From: an uncultured Mucilaginibacter sp.
GTDB lineage: Bacteria; Bacteroidota; Bacteroidia; Sphingobacteriales; Sphingobacteriaceae
Assembly: GCA_903864275.1 (NCBI GenBank)
Contig: CAIPFE010000030.1
Span: forward strand, 32,462-96,461
Direction: 5' to 3'
DNA length: 64,000 bases
Below, piece by piece: positions 29,116 through 38,742 of the stretch (position 1 is the first letter of the stretch; the number at the start of each line of letters is the position of its first letter). The position numbers were made by a program, and so were the translations under genes. A model generated the notes under the pieces. It was not told where the DNA came from. It did not search any database and saw only the letters and a list, made by a program, of their open reading frames with translations.

Positions 29116-30903
29116 ATGAGCAATAAATATTCACGAAGTTTTATTATAAATAGGGTATCTATATTCATATTAACTATTACCCTGTTTACGCAAAAATCGT
29201 TTGGACAACAGAGTTGGCAACAAAATACCCGGCTTAACCAGATTGGCTTTTACCCGAATGCACCTAAAACGGCAGTAGTTTTAACTGGAAAAGACACTGT
29301 TTTTTATATCCAGATAATCAATGGAAAAACGGTGTTTACCGGGAATTTAAAAAAATCAGTTAAACCTGATTTTGTAGGGAATACAACCGCAATTGCCGAT
29401 TTTACCAATTACAGCAAACCGGGTAAATACATCATGATTGTACCAGATGTCGGAGTTTCATATCCCTTTGAAATCAAGAATTCAGTTTTAAAAGAGGTCG
29501 CTAATGCATCCATAAAAGCTTATTATTTTATGCGGGCCTCTATACCGCTTGAAGAAAAATATGCCGGCAAATGGGCAAGGGCAGGCGGCCATCCCGATAC
29601 CGTCGTGTTGATACACCCATCGGCGGCTACCGATAAACGCCCCGCCTGGACAACTATTTCATCTCCCCGCGGCTGGTACGATGCCGGCGACTATAACAAG
29701 TATATTGTTAATAGCGGGATCAGTACAAGCACCCTGCTTTCACTATATGAGGATTTCCCGGCTTATATGAAAACGGTAAAGCTGAATATCCCAGAAAGCG
29801 GCAACAACATACCTGACATACTGAACGAGGTTTTATGGAACCTGCGCTGGATGCTCACCATGCAGGACCCAGGCGACGGCGGCGTTTACCATAAGCTTAC
29901 CAATGCGATATTCGACAAATTTGAAATGCCGGATAAAGCAGCCGAACCCCGTTTCGTCGTTCAGAAAGGGACGGCCGCCACGCTTGATTTCGCGGCGGTT
30001 ATGGCACAGTGCAGCCGTATATTCAGGAAATTCCCTAAAGAATTACCCGGCTTGGCCGATTCGTGCCTGAATGACGCAAATAAAGCCTGGGATTGGGCTG
30101 CAAAAAATCCAGATGTCGCTTATAACCAGGATGCCATGAATAAAAAATTCAGTCCCCCAATAACAACCGGTGCGTATGGCGACAATAATTTTACTGACGA
30201 ATTTATATGGGCAGCTTCGGAATTATTTGTGACCACGAAAGATCCGCAATACCTAAAAGGGATTAACCTGCTTCCCGACAATAGAATGCCTATTCCTTCC
30301 TGGAACCAGGTTAAGTTGTTAGGCTATTACACGCTTTTAAAAAACACTGATTCATTTGGTAAAAACGCACCCGGAGAATTGCCCGAACTAAAAAAACGGT
30401 TGCTGGATTTAGCGGACAGCCTCGTAAAAGGTGCCGATGAGACCGCCTATCAAACTGTAATGGATAAATCAAAGCGTAATTTTAATTGGGGCAGTAATTC
30501 AGTCGCGGCTAATGAAGGTGTCGCTTTGATACAAGCTTATAAACTCTCAAATGATCCCAAATACCTGCGTTGCGCGTTGGATAACCTCGACTACATTTTA
30601 GGAAGAAATGGCACAGGTTATTCTTACGTAACCGGTTACGGAAGCAAAACCCCGATGCACCCACATCACCGCCCGTCAGTTTCCGATGGCGTTGTTGACC
30701 CCGTGCCCGGTCTTTTGGTGGGCGGCCCCAACCCCGGAATGCAGGATCACATTAAAGTACCGTCGACAGTACCGGATGAAGCCTACATTGATGATGACCG
30801 GGCTTACGCAGCAAATGAAATAGCCATTAATTGGAACGCGCCCTTTGCTTATTTAGCTAATGCGATTGAAGCGCTGCAGAATAAGTTAAAAACTGTAAAT
30901 TAG
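29116..30903 (+). CDS. Glycoside hydrolase family 9 (endo-beta-1,4-glucanase type)
   Basis: 595 residues with an N-terminal hydrophobic export signal ending near FGQQ (about residue 30). An Ig-like CelD_N domain (about 35-120) precedes the GH9 (alpha/alpha)6 barrel. The catalytic base motif GWYDAGDYNKY is present (D189, D192), and the acid Glu is in NEIAINWNA at E568. It would cut internal beta-1,4-glucan bonds in the periplasm or at the cell surface. A GH3 gene follows 66 bp later, giving an endo-cutter and exo-glucosidase pair. No SusC/SusD genes are nearby. Confidence 0.94.
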   Translation: MSNKYSRSFIINRVSIFILTITLFTQKSFGQQSWQQNTRLNQIGFYPNAPKTAVVLTGKDTVFYIQIINGKTVFTGNLKKSVKPDFVGNTTAIADFTNYSKPGKYIMIVPDVGVSYPFEIKNSVLKEVANASIKAYYFMRASIPLEEKYAGKWARAGGHPDTVVLIHPSAATDKRPAWTTISSPRGWYDAGDYNKYIVNSGISTSTLLSLYEDFPAYMKTVKLNIPESGNNIPDILNEVLWNLRWMLTMQDPGDGGVYHKLTNAIFDKFEMPDKAAEPRFVVQKGTAATLDFAAVMAQCSRIFRKFPKELPGLADSCLNDANKAWDWAAKNPDVAYNQDAMNKKFSPPITTGAYGDNNFTDEFIWAASELFVTTKDPQYLKGINLLPDNRMPIPSWNQVKLLGYYTLLKNTDSFGKNAPGELPELKKRLLDLADSLVKGADETAYQTVMDKSKRNFNWGSNSVAANEGVALIQAYKLSNDPKYLRCALDNLDYILGRNGTGYSYVTGYGSKTPMHPHHRPSVSDGVVDPVPGLLVGGPNPGMQDHIKVPSTVPDEAYIDDDRAYAANEIAINWNAPFAYLANAIEALQNKLKTVN

Positions 30904-30969
30904 ACCTATAAAAATTTGAAATTCAACTATATAAAACCACCTGTTATTGCCTTAAATCAAACCAAAATT

Positions 30970-33240
30970 ATGAGAAGGATCTTTATTATCATTAATGTGA
31001 TGCTTTTAAATGTGCTGATAGTTGTAGCACAACCTAAAAAACCGGAAAGTGAAACCGATAAAAAGGTAGACGCCCTGATAGCTAAGATGACGCTTGAAGA
31101 AAAAGTAGGGCAGATGACCGAAGTAACATCAGATGTAGTATCAACAACTACAAATGGTGTGCACCAGATCGATGCTGGTAAAATAAAGGAAGCAATCTTA
31201 AAATATCATGTCGGTTCCATATTAAATGTGAGCGGGCATGCTTATACCCGTGAGCATTGGCACGAAGTAATTTCAGCCATCCAGGCCGAAGCCGCAAAAG
31301 ACAGATTAAAAATTCCGGTTATTTATGGTATTGATGCCATACACGGGGTAACCTATACCCAGGGCAGTACCTTGTTCCCGCAGGAAATTGCTATGGCGGC
31401 TACCTTTAACCGGGCAATAGCGCATATGGCAGGGGAGATCACCGCCTATGAAACACGTGCAAGCTATATTCCGTGGAACTATTCCCCGGTTTTGGACCTT
31501 GGTAAAACACCGCTCTGGCCGCGCATTTATGAAACCTTTGGCGAAGATCCTTACCTGATAAAAACCATGGGCGCATCCATAATAAGGGGTTACCAGGGCA
31601 CTGATGTTGGCGATAAATACCATGTTGCCGCCTGTATGAAGCACTATTTGGGCTATGGTGATCCATTAAGCGGGAAAGACCGCACACCGGCTTGGATTCC
31701 CGATCGTTACATGCGCGAATACTTTTTACCACCATTTGCCGAGGCCGTTAAAGCAGGGGCAAAGACGATAATGATCAACTCGGGCGAGATAAATGGTGTG
31801 CCGATCCACGGCAGTCATTACATGCTTACTGATGTTTTGCGCGGCGAGTTGCATTTCGACGGCATTGCCGTAACCGACTGGCGGGATATTGAATACCTGC
31901 ATGACCGCCACCACATTGCAGCTACTCAAAAAGATGCGGTAATGATCGCTGTGAACGCTGGTATTGACATGAGCATGGTGCCTTATGAATATACTTTTTA
32001 CAATTATTTGATAGAACTGGTGCACGAAGGGAAAGTATCCATGGCCCGTATTAACGAAGCCGTACACCGTATCCTCAAAGTAAAATATGAGTTGGGCTTG
32101 TTCGAACGTCCGGTTGGCAACCCGGATGATTACCCTAAGTTTGGTTCTGATGAGTTCAGGCAGGCCAGCGTACAGGCTGCTACCGAAGCAATCACCTTAT
32201 TAAAAAACAAAAACAACATCCTTCCACTAAAAAAAGACCTGAAGGTTTTTGTGACAGGCCCGACAGCAAATACAATGCGGTCACTTGACGGCGGATGGAG
32301 TTACACCTGGCAGGGCGAGCAATCAGATAATTTCGCAGCTAATAAAAACACAATATTGAAGGCGATACAACAAAAAATTGGCAAGGATAATGTGAGCTAT
32401 GAGCCCGGCGCACGATTCGACAGCCTCACAAATGTAAAAGACGCGGTAAAAGCAGCCGAAAAAGCTGATGTGATCGTGCTCTGTTTGGGTGAATTATCTT
32501 ACACCGAAAATGTGGGTAATATTGACGACCTTAACCTGCCCCGGGCTCAGACCGAACTGGCAATTGAACTGGCTAAAACAGGCAAACCCATCATTTTGGT
32601 CTTAGCCGAAGGACGCCCGCGGATAGTTACCGAGGCCGAGAGCCAGTCGGCAGCTACTATTATGACTTACCTATCAGGTAACGAGGGAGGCGACGCGCTG
32701 GCAAGCATCCTGTTCGGGGATGCAAACCCATCCGGCAGGCTGCCCGTTACTTACCCGCAATATGCTAATTCCTTGAATAACTATTATCGTAAAAATTTGG
32801 AGAACGGCAATTCGGACGACAGTCACAGCTATAATCCGCTTTACGAATTTGGCACAGGTTTAAGTTATACCACTTTTAGCTACAGCAACCTGCATTTAAG
32901 CAAACCTGATCTGAAGGAAAATGAAACTTTAACAGTTACCGTTGATGTAAAAAACACCGGGCTGCGGGAAGGGAAGGAATCGGTTTTACTTTATACCAGT
33001 CAACAATACGCCAGTATCTCACCGGATACCAAACGGTTAAGGGCTTATGATAAGATAGACCTCAAGCCGGGCGAAAGCAAAACCGTTACCTTTAAAATCA
33101 CCTCAAAAGACCTTGCCTTTGTTAACGATATAAGCAAAACGGTTACCGAGGCAGGGGAGTTTAAGTTAATGATAGGCGACCAGGTGTTGAATTTTAATTA
33201 TATTTCGAATACTGTTCCTGAAAGGTCTGGAAAATTGTGA
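30970..33240 (+). CDS. bglX: Glycoside hydrolase family 3, beta-glucosidase (BglX-like)
   Basis: 756 residues from the ATG at 30970, chosen because it begins directly with a signal peptide (MRRIFIIINVMLLNVLIVVAQ); an in-frame TTG extension from 30916 adds nothing typical. Domain order: GH3 N-terminal TIM barrel with catalytic nucleophile D303 in AVTDWRDIEYL, GH3 C-terminal alpha/beta sandwich (SGNEGGDALASILFGDANPSG), and a fibronectin III-like domain at the end. It is expected to release glucose from oligosaccharides made by the GH9 enzyme upstream, probably cotranscribed. The gene symbol is by family resemblance. Confidence 0.92.
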   Translation: MRRIFIIINVMLLNVLIVVAQPKKPESETDKKVDALIAKMTLEEKVGQMTEVTSDVVSTTTNGVHQIDAGKIKEAILKYHVGSILNVSGHAYTREHWHEVISAIQAEAAKDRLKIPVIYGIDAIHGVTYTQGSTLFPQEIAMAATFNRAIAHMAGEITAYETRASYIPWNYSPVLDLGKTPLWPRIYETFGEDPYLIKTMGASIIRGYQGTDVGDKYHVAACMKHYLGYGDPLSGKDRTPAWIPDRYMREYFLPPFAEAVKAGAKTIMINSGEINGVPIHGSHYMLTDVLRGELHFDGIAVTDWRDIEYLHDRHHIAATQKDAVMIAVNAGIDMSMVPYEYTFYNYLIELVHEGKVSMARINEAVHRILKVKYELGLFERPVGNPDDYPKFGSDEFRQASVQAATEAITLLKNKNNILPLKKDLKVFVTGPTANTMRSLDGGWSYTWQGEQSDNFAANKNTILKAIQQKIGKDNVSYEPGARFDSLTNVKDAVKAAEKADVIVLCLGELSYTENVGNIDDLNLPRAQTELAIELAKTGKPIILVLAEGRPRIVTEAESQSAATIMTYLSGNEGGDALASILFGDANPSGRLPVTYPQYANSLNNYYRKNLENGNSDDSHSYNPLYEFGTGLSYTTFSYSNLHLSKPDLKENETLTVTVDVKNTGLREGKESVLLYTSQQYASISPDTKRLRAYDKIDLKPGESKTVTFKITSKDLAFVNDISKTVTEAGEFKLMIGDQVLNFNYISNTVPERSGKL

Positions 33241-33254
33241 GAAACGGGCCGGTT

Positions 33255-33284
33255 TGTATAGACGCTATATCTTGCGTCTATACA
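33255..33284. terminator. Bidirectional hairpin terminator
   Basis: A perfect 11-bp stem, TGTATAGACGC (33255-33265) against GCGTCTATACA (33274-33284), with an 8-nt loop and a T-rich stretch downstream on the + strand. It lies between the convergent GH3 and DUF3667 genes. Confidence 0.8.
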
Positions 33285-33300
33285 TTTTATCCTTTTTTTG

Positions 33301-34386
33301 CTATACCGCGCTAAAAACCGTAAACAACAGCAGCACCGTCAAGCAAATGGAAAATGCGAAAAAATAGGCGAAAGACATACCTATCATTTTTGTAACAGTT
33401 CGCCAGCCGCTCCCTGCATAAACCACTCGTAAGGATTTGTATATGTACCATATAATTATGATTACCGCGGCAAAGTCCAGCAGGCCGGTTAACCAATACA
33501 AATTGGCGGGAATAATAAAATGTAAGATCATTATCGTTGCCAAAAACAGGAATAAAAAGCAATGCAGGTGAAAAGAATAAATCAGGTGCTCTACATAGAA
33601 TTTTTTACTCCTATAAAACGTAATCATCAGTATAAGCGCGAATAAGGGTAAAAGCACAAACATCATTTTTGGGAAGTTGTGCTTTATGCCGTCTTCGATC
33701 ACTTCCTTTACATTTATTTTTTGCTTGTTTATCGCAAAAGCCTTTTTATTATAATACCTTTCAAACCAGCCGTCGCGCTTTGCGGCAGGTAATTTTGCCT
33801 GGGCCGCTAAATATGCCTCGTAGGTACTATCGTTGCTTGTCGGGTTAACCATGTGAGGGTTAGCCTGTTCCTGTTTGAGGCTTTCTTTTGCTTTTTTAGA
33901 AGTGTCTTTTACAACCTTGTTATTTATTATCGTGTAGCCATTATCCTTGTAAAGATCGTGTAGTGCTTCTTTTTTTGCGTTGGGCGGGAGATATGTGCTC
34001 TGGTTAATGGCCTTTACCGCGGCATTTAATTGCTCGGTGGTCATCTCTTTGGTATCAATTTTTACGATGCCACCACCTGTTTGCTGAAAAAGTACCAGGA
34101 AATAAACCAGGCTTATAAAAATGTACATTTTAACAGGATGCAAATATTGCACCCGCTTGCCGGCCATGTATTGGGTGGTAAGCATACCTGGTTTAAAAAA
34201 CAAAGGTTTTAAGGTGTGAAAAAACTGGTGGTCGAAATGAAAATAATCACTGATGGCGTGATCCATCATGTGGCCGAAGTTCTCTTTTATCTGCACGTTT
34301 TCCTGCCCGCAAACGTGACAGAATTTGCCATGCAGGATTGCCCCGCAGTTTAAGCAATCATTTTCGTGCCGGTAATGTTTCTTCAT
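33301..34386 (-). CDS. DUF3667 membrane protein with N-terminal zinc ribbon
   Basis: 361 residues. The N terminus carries two CxxC knuckles (C11/C14 and C23/C26: CLNCG...CHVCGQ) followed by the conserved DUF3667 region (FFHTLKPLFFKPGMLT, YMAGKRVQYLHPVKMY). A TM helix near 90-105, a long hydrophilic loop (about 115-240), and four TM helices in the last third follow. The function of this Bacteroidota family is not known. Its start is 9 bp after the nucleoside transporter stop, so the two are likely cotranscribed. Confidence 0.85.
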   Translation of the reverse strand: MKKHYRHENDCLNCGAILHGKFCHVCGQENVQIKENFGHMMDHAISDYFHFDHQFFHTLKPLFFKPGMLTTQYMAGKRVQYLHPVKMYIFISLVYFLVLFQQTGGGIVKIDTKEMTTEQLNAAVKAINQSTYLPPNAKKEALHDLYKDNGYTIINNKVVKDTSKKAKESLKQEQANPHMVNPTSNDSTYEAYLAAQAKLPAAKRDGWFERYYNKKAFAINKQKINVKEVIEDGIKHNFPKMMFVLLPLFALILMITFYRSKKFYVEHLIYSFHLHCFLFLFLATIMILHFIIPANLYWLTGLLDFAAVIIIIWYIYKSLRVVYAGSGWRTVTKMIGMSFAYFFAFSICLTVLLLFTVFSAV

Positions 34387-34395
34387 CGGGTAATA

Positions 34396-35676
34396 TTACA
34401 TTAAAATTCCTGCAATTGTAGCCGATAAATAGGAGGCAAGCGTACCACAGATCAGGGCCTTGATACCCAATTTAGCAAGATCCGCCCGCCTTTCGGGCGC
34501 AAGCTGGCCTATCCCTCCAACCTGTATACCAATAGACGCGAAATTGGCAAAGCCGCAAAGTGCAAAGCTGGTAATAATCAATGTTTTGGGGGCCATTGAC
34601 GCTTTGATCTTTACCAGGTCAAGATAGGCAACAAATTCATTCACAACCATTTTAGTGCCCATTAATGAGCCGGCGACTTGAATATCTTTATGCGGCACAC
34701 CCATAGCCCATGCAAAAACAGAAAATAAGGCCCCCAATATCTGGCTGAGGCTAAGTGTTTTTAGGTCGATATTGATAAAACCCAAACCCAGGTGAAGGTA
34801 GGAGGCCAAAAAGAAGCCGGTTTTCCCCAATACATAATCAACCAACGCTATGATGGCAATGAAGCCGATCAGCATGGCTATCACATTAAAACCAATCTTT
34901 AAACCATCGCTTGCGCCGCGTGCCATGGTGCCCAACAAGTTTGCATCCTCCCTTTTTACCTCTACCAGTACTTTTCCCCGGGTTTCCGAAACTTCTGTTT
35001 CGGGCCATACAATTTTCGAGATCACGAGTGCGCCGGGGGCAGCCATGATACTTGCCGCCAGTAAATACTGGGCGGGTACGCCCAGGGCAATATAAGAGGC
35101 CATTACGCCGCCGGCTATACAGGCCATACTGCCGCTCATGGAAGCCAAAAGTTCCGACATGGTCATCGTTTTTAAATAAGGCTTTATCATGATCTGCGCT
35201 TCCACCTGCCCTACAAACGCGCTGCCGACATTTGACACAGCTTCGGCGCCGCTTACGCCCATTACTTTAAAAACTACCCAGGCAAATCCCTTCACTACAC
35301 GCTGCATTATGCCAAAATAATACAGGATATTAATGATAATTGCTACAAATATGATCGTTGGGATTATCCTGAAAAAGAAAATATAGCCGTATTGCGATCC
35401 GAATACCTTTGTAAGCTGCGAGTCTTTATTGGCGACCACGCCGAAAATAAATTCGGCTCCCTGGTCTGAAAATGACAATAATTTTTTTACGCCCGAAGCC
35501 AGGAACCCAAAAATATCCTGCCCTACTGTGGTTTTAAGAATAAAAAGCGCCAGCGCCAACTGTATTCCCACCCCCGAAAATACCAGCCTGTAATTAATAA
35601 CCTTGCGGTTGTTCGACATTGCAAATGCGATCCCGAAAATCAGCGCAATACCTATTAAGCCGGTATATCTATCCAT
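34396..35676 (-). CDS. nupC: Concentrative nucleoside transporter (NupC/CNT family)
   Basis: 426-residue polytopic inner-membrane protein that imports nucleosides by Na+ or H+ symport. Hallmarks are SNVGSAFVGQVEAQIMIKPY mid-protein and FANFASIGIQVGGIGQLAPERR near the C terminus, which correspond to the two substrate- and cation-binding hairpin regions of CNT transporters. It has N-terminal hydrophobic helices and a normal length. It follows the BFN gene with a gap of 175 bp that contains an ATTTCGG-type repeat hairpin, and precedes DUF3667 closely. Confidence 0.93.
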   Translation of the reverse strand: MDRYTGLIGIALIFGIAFAMSNNRKVINYRLVFSGVGIQLALALFILKTTVGQDIFGFLASGVKKLLSFSDQGAEFIFGVVANKDSQLTKVFGSQYGYIFFFRIIPTIIFVAIIINILYYFGIMQRVVKGFAWVVFKVMGVSGAEAVSNVGSAFVGQVEAQIMIKPYLKTMTMSELLASMSGSMACIAGGVMASYIALGVPAQYLLAASIMAAPGALVISKIVWPETEVSETRGKVLVEVKREDANLLGTMARGASDGLKIGFNVIAMLIGFIAIIALVDYVLGKTGFFLASYLHLGLGFINIDLKTLSLSQILGALFSVFAWAMGVPHKDIQVAGSLMGTKMVVNEFVAYLDLVKIKASMAPKTLIITSFALCGFANFASIGIQVGGIGQLAPERRADLAKLGIKALICGTLASYLSATIAGILM

Positions 35677-35719
35677 GTTTGGTGATCAGTTTAATCCAGG
35701 CTTAAGGTAGTAAAGAATT

Positions 35720-35796
35720 TTGGATTTACGATTTTCGATTTCGGATTTGAGTTATTTTCGGAAAATATTAAATCCGAAATCGAAATTCCGAAACGG
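35720..35796. repeat. Inverted 7-nt-period repeat (ATTTCGG family)
   Basis: GATTTTCGATTTCGGATTTG (left) and AATCCGAAATCGAAATTCCG (right) are near reverse complements separated by about 25 bp, between nupC and the BFN gene. Related copies lie at 26018-26045, 50795-50842 and 56990-57025. Confidence 0.65.
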
Positions 35797-35851
35797 CGCA
35801 GCCCTCATGAGCGCCTTAAAAAACTAACCAACTGCGATAAATCCGATATAC

Positions 35852-36451
35852 TCAAGACGCTTTCCTCTTATTGAGCTCATCCCTGATCTTGGCGGCTTTT
35901 TCGTAGGATTCTTCGGCAAGCGCTTCCTGTAGTTTGGTTTTTAATTCATCGACGCTTAATGAAGTAAATCCGCCTGTTGGCGTTGACGCGGCTTTTTCTT
36001 CCGCGGTTTCATTGATGTTTTCAAGATAAACAAAATCATTGCCCTCAATCACGATGCCTGCGCTTGACAGTATAAACTCGTAAGTATAAATAGGGCAGTC
36101 GAACCTTACGGCAACCGCAATAGCATCAGAGGTACGGGCATCGATTTCTACCATCTTTTTGCCATCCGAACAAATAAGCTTCGCGTAAAATATCCCGTCG
36201 ACCAGGTTATAAATGATAATTTCCAGCACGTTGATATGATAAGCCTGGCCAAAACTTTTAAATAAGTCGTGCGTGAGCGGCCTGCTGGGTGTCATTTTCT
36301 CTATCTCAATAGCAATAGCCTGCGCTTCAAAACTGCCGATAATGATCGGGAGTCTTCTGCGTCCGCTAACTTCGCCTAAAACAAGGGCATAAGCACCGGA
36401 TTGTGTTTGGCTGTAGGATAAGCCAACAATATCCAGTTTAATTTTTTTCAT
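35852..36451 (-). CDS. Bifunctional nuclease (BFN/DUF151) domain protein with C-terminal UVR motif
   Basis: 199 residues from the ATG at 36451; an upstream in-frame ATG at 36466 would add MMGND, but MKKIKLDIVGLSYSQ is the usual family start. The N-terminal BFN domain (about residues 1-130, GRRRLPIIIGSFEAQAIAI, DARTSDAIAVAVR) is followed by a UvrB/UvrC interaction-type helix pair (about 165-198, LKTKLQEALAEESYEKAAKI). The biochemical role in bacteria is poorly defined. It is 28 bp downstream of etfA, in the same direction, and likely in the etf operon. Confidence 0.9.
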   Translation of the reverse strand: MKKIKLDIVGLSYSQTQSGAYALVLGEVSGRRRLPIIIGSFEAQAIAIEIEKMTPSRPLTHDLFKSFGQAYHINVLEIIIYNLVDGIFYAKLICSDGKKMVEIDARTSDAIAVAVRFDCPIYTYEFILSSAGIVIEGNDFVYLENINETAEEKAASTPTGGFTSLSVDELKTKLQEALAEESYEKAAKIRDELNKRKAS

Positions 36452-36479
36452 GTCATTACCCATCACAACCTATCTTTTT

Positions 36480-37457
36480 TTAAGCCGAAGCTTTATATTC
36501 TTTAATTGCAGCAATCAGTTTTGGTACTACTTCAAAAGCGTCTCCAACAATACCATAATCAGCTACCTTGAAAAAGGGCGCATCGGCATCTTTATTAATA
36601 ACAACGATCACCTTTGATGAACTTACCCCAGCCAAATGCTGTATGGCGCCCGAAATTCCAATTGCAATATACAAATTTGGACTGACTGCAATACCAGTTT
36701 GTCCAACATGTTCGCTATGCGGCCGCCAGCCTGCGTCTGAGACTGGTTTTGAGCACGCAAGAGCCGCGCCAAGCAGGTTGGCGAGTTCTTGTACCATGCC
36801 CCAGTTTTCGGGGCCCTTCAAGCCGCGCCCGCCCGAAACCACGATATCTGCATCAGGCAAAGACACTTTATCCGTTGACCGGACAATTTCTTTCATCACC
36901 GCTGTGAAATCTGATGCTTTGGTTTCTGGGCTAAAATCTTCCACTTTTGCCGTTGAACCCGTTTCAACTACTTTGTATGAATTTGGCGTTAACGAGATTA
37001 CTTTATTAGCCGATGTCAATTCAACAACAGCAAAAGCTTTACCCGAAAAAGCAGTTTTTTTAACGATAAATTTTCCGCCTGCCTGGTCAGGCAACGAAAC
37101 AGCGCCGTCGGCTACCCCCGCCTCCAATTTAACGCCGAGCCTAGGGGCAAGGCCCCTTCCGGAAAATGAATTTGACAAAACCACGATATCAGCGCCCTGC
37201 TTTTTAGCAGCTTCGGCAATTACGGAAGCGTACGCCTGGTTAACAAAGTTCTTTAATTTTTCGTTAGCTACATTCAATATTGTTTCGGCTCCATATTTGC
37301 CGAGGTTTGCTAATTCATCCTTGCCTACATCACCAATAGAGATGGCCGTAAGGCTGGTTTTATTTTGATCCGCAATAGCGCGGGCATAAGAAACTGCTTC
37401 AAAAGTTGATTTTTTGAATTTACCATCGGCGTTTTCCGTATAAACTAAAACTGACAT
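36480..37457 (-). CDS. etfA: Electron transfer flavoprotein alpha subunit
   Basis: 325 residues. The N-terminal alpha/beta domain (1-190) is followed by the FAD-binding C-terminal domain with SGGRGLKGPENW, the SDAGWRPHSEHVGQTG segment and IAIGISGAIQHLAGVSSSK, all hallmarks of FixB/EtfA. It pairs with EtfB to carry electrons from acyl-CoA dehydrogenases to ETF-quinone oxidoreductase. The gene follows etfB after 41 bp on the same strand. Confidence 0.96.
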   Translation of the reverse strand: MSVLVYTENADGKFKKSTFEAVSYARAIADQNKTSLTAISIGDVGKDELANLGKYGAETILNVANEKLKNFVNQAYASVIAEAAKKQGADIVVLSNSFSGRGLAPRLGVKLEAGVADGAVSLPDQAGGKFIVKKTAFSGKAFAVVELTSANKVISLTPNSYKVVETGSTAKVEDFSPETKASDFTAVMKEIVRSTDKVSLPDADIVVSGGRGLKGPENWGMVQELANLLGAALACSKPVSDAGWRPHSEHVGQTGIAVSPNLYIAIGISGAIQHLAGVSSSKVIVVINKDADAPFFKVADYGIVGDAFEVVPKLIAAIKEYKASA

Positions 37458-37498
37458 ATAAAAATATTAAGGCCGGCGGCCTGGTTTAAACTTTGTAT

Positions 37499-38236
37499 TT
37501 ATATAACCCGTGCTTCGGTATGCAGCAACTCTACCAGTTTGGCAGGATCATCCGCTGAAACCAATTTTACCTGTCCGCGCGGGGCGGGGGTTTCATAACT
37601 TATTACGTCCGAAAATGTTTTTACTTCAACAGGTTCGATGACACTTAAGGATTTGGTACGTGCCGACATGATACCGCGCATATTCGGTATTTTTGGTTCT
37701 GCAACACCTTCAGCGCAACCTGCAACAAAAGGCAGCGGTATAGTTAATACCTCTTTGCCGCCCTCAATTTCACGTTCAACCGTGGCATTACCGCCTGCTA
37801 TTTCCAATTTTTTGATGATCGAAACAGACGGGAGGTCTAAAAGTTCACCAAGCATCCCGGCCACTTTCGAACCATTGTAGTCAATTGACTCTCTGCCCGT
37901 TAATATAAGGTCGAATTTATTTGCTTTGATATACTGTGATACCTGGAAAGCTACGAACCAGGCATCGTGCGGTTTAGCATTGATGCGCACGGCATCAGTT
38001 GCCCCTATAGCCAGCGCTTTGCGTATGGTCGGCTCTGTATTAACTTCGCCCACATTTATTACTGTTACCGAACCGTTGCCACCGTCTGTTAGCTCGATAG
38101 CACGTGCGAGGGCAATCTCATCATAAGGATTCAATATAAATTGAACGCCATTTGTATTAAATTGGGTGTTGTTATCAGTAAAAGTTATTTTTGTCGTTGT
38201 ATCAGGGACATTACTTATACATACAAGGATTTTCAT
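37499..38236 (-). CDS. etfB: Electron transfer flavoprotein beta subunit
   Basis: 245 residues with the FixA/EtfB fold: MKILVCISNVPDTT start, NPYDEIALARAIEL, the conserved LTGRESIDYNGSKVAGMLGELL segment, and AMP-binding region features. It is the first gene of a probable etfB-etfA-BFN operon; a TAAATTTG -7 box lies just upstream on the minus strand (38253-38260), 16 nt from the start codon. Confidence 0.96.
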   Translation of the reverse strand: MKILVCISNVPDTTTKITFTDNNTQFNTNGVQFILNPYDEIALARAIELTDGGNGSVTVINVGEVNTEPTIRKALAIGATDAVRINAKPHDAWFVAFQVSQYIKANKFDLILTGRESIDYNGSKVAGMLGELLDLPSVSIIKKLEIAGGNATVEREIEGGKEVLTIPLPFVAGCAEGVAEPKIPNMRGIMSARTKSLSVIEPVEVKTFSDVISYETPAPRGQVKLVSADDPAKLVELLHTEARVI

Positions 38237-38252
38237 CTTAAATTGGTTTGTG

Positions 38253-38260
38253 CAAATTTA
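38253..38260 (-). promoter_or_regulatory. -7 box TAAATTTG before etfB
   Basis: It matches the Bacteroidota primary-sigma -7 consensus TAnnTTTG on the minus strand, with 16 nt between the box and the etfB ATG. No convincing -33 TTTG was seen. Confidence 0.5.
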
Positions 38261-38282
38261 GTTAAAAAAGAGAGAGTTTAAA

Positions 38283-38615
38283 ATGCAGGTTAGCAGATTA
38301 GAAAAGCTATTAGAATTTATAAAAGCCGAACCGGAGGATCCGTTCCTTAAATATGCGCTGGCTACCGAGTATCTGCGCCTCAATGAAACAGATAAGGCAC
38401 TGGCATATTACGAGGATCTTATTAATAAGCATCCAAATTATATTGGCACCTATTATCATTTAGGAAAACTGTACGAGGCATTGGACCGCAAACAGGAGGC
38501 CATAAATACCTATGAAACCGGCATGAAAGTTACCCGCGAGCAGCGCGATAACCACGCATTTTCGGAATTGCAGGCGGTTTACAATGAAGCCGTAGGGGAA
38601 GATGAGGACTATTAG
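38283..38615 (+). CDS. Small tetratricopeptide repeat protein
   Basis: 110 residues made up almost entirely of TPR helices: DPFLKYALATEYLRLNETDKALAYYEDLI, a second repeat PNYIGTYYHLGKLYEALDRKQEAINTYETGM, and a shorter third. It has no signal peptide, so it is probably cytoplasmic and mediates protein contacts. It is divergent from etfB, with only 46 bp between the start codons. Partner unknown. Confidence 0.85.
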   Translation: MQVSRLEKLLEFIKAEPEDPFLKYALATEYLRLNETDKALAYYEDLINKHPNYIGTYYHLGKLYEALDRKQEAINTYETGMKVTREQRDNHAFSELQAVYNEAVGEDEDY

Positions 38616-38742
38616 TCCATAGTCCATGGTCGATAGTCCATAGATAAAAGTCAATAACTCATTGATTATTCATGAGGAATACACATATTAAATGAACTAA
38701 AAAAATCCATGGTCCATCGACTATGGACCATGGACTAACGCT
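38612..38742. repeat. GTCCATAG-family inverted repeat before chrA
   Basis: The left arm TTAGTCCATAGTCCATGG (38613 on) overlaps the TAG stop of the TPR gene and continues with GTCGATAGTCCATAG; the right arm CCATGGTCCATCGACTATGG then GACCATGGACTAA ends 6 nt before the chrA ATG. Arms have a 7-nt period. The left arm is nearly identical over about 30 nt to the one at 61920. Confidence 0.75.

Noticed and set aside
36568..37368. 266-codon open frame on the + strand opposite etfA
   Set aside because: It lies wholly antisense to a clear etfA gene, shows no recognisable domain, and its residues are an artefact of etfA codon use.
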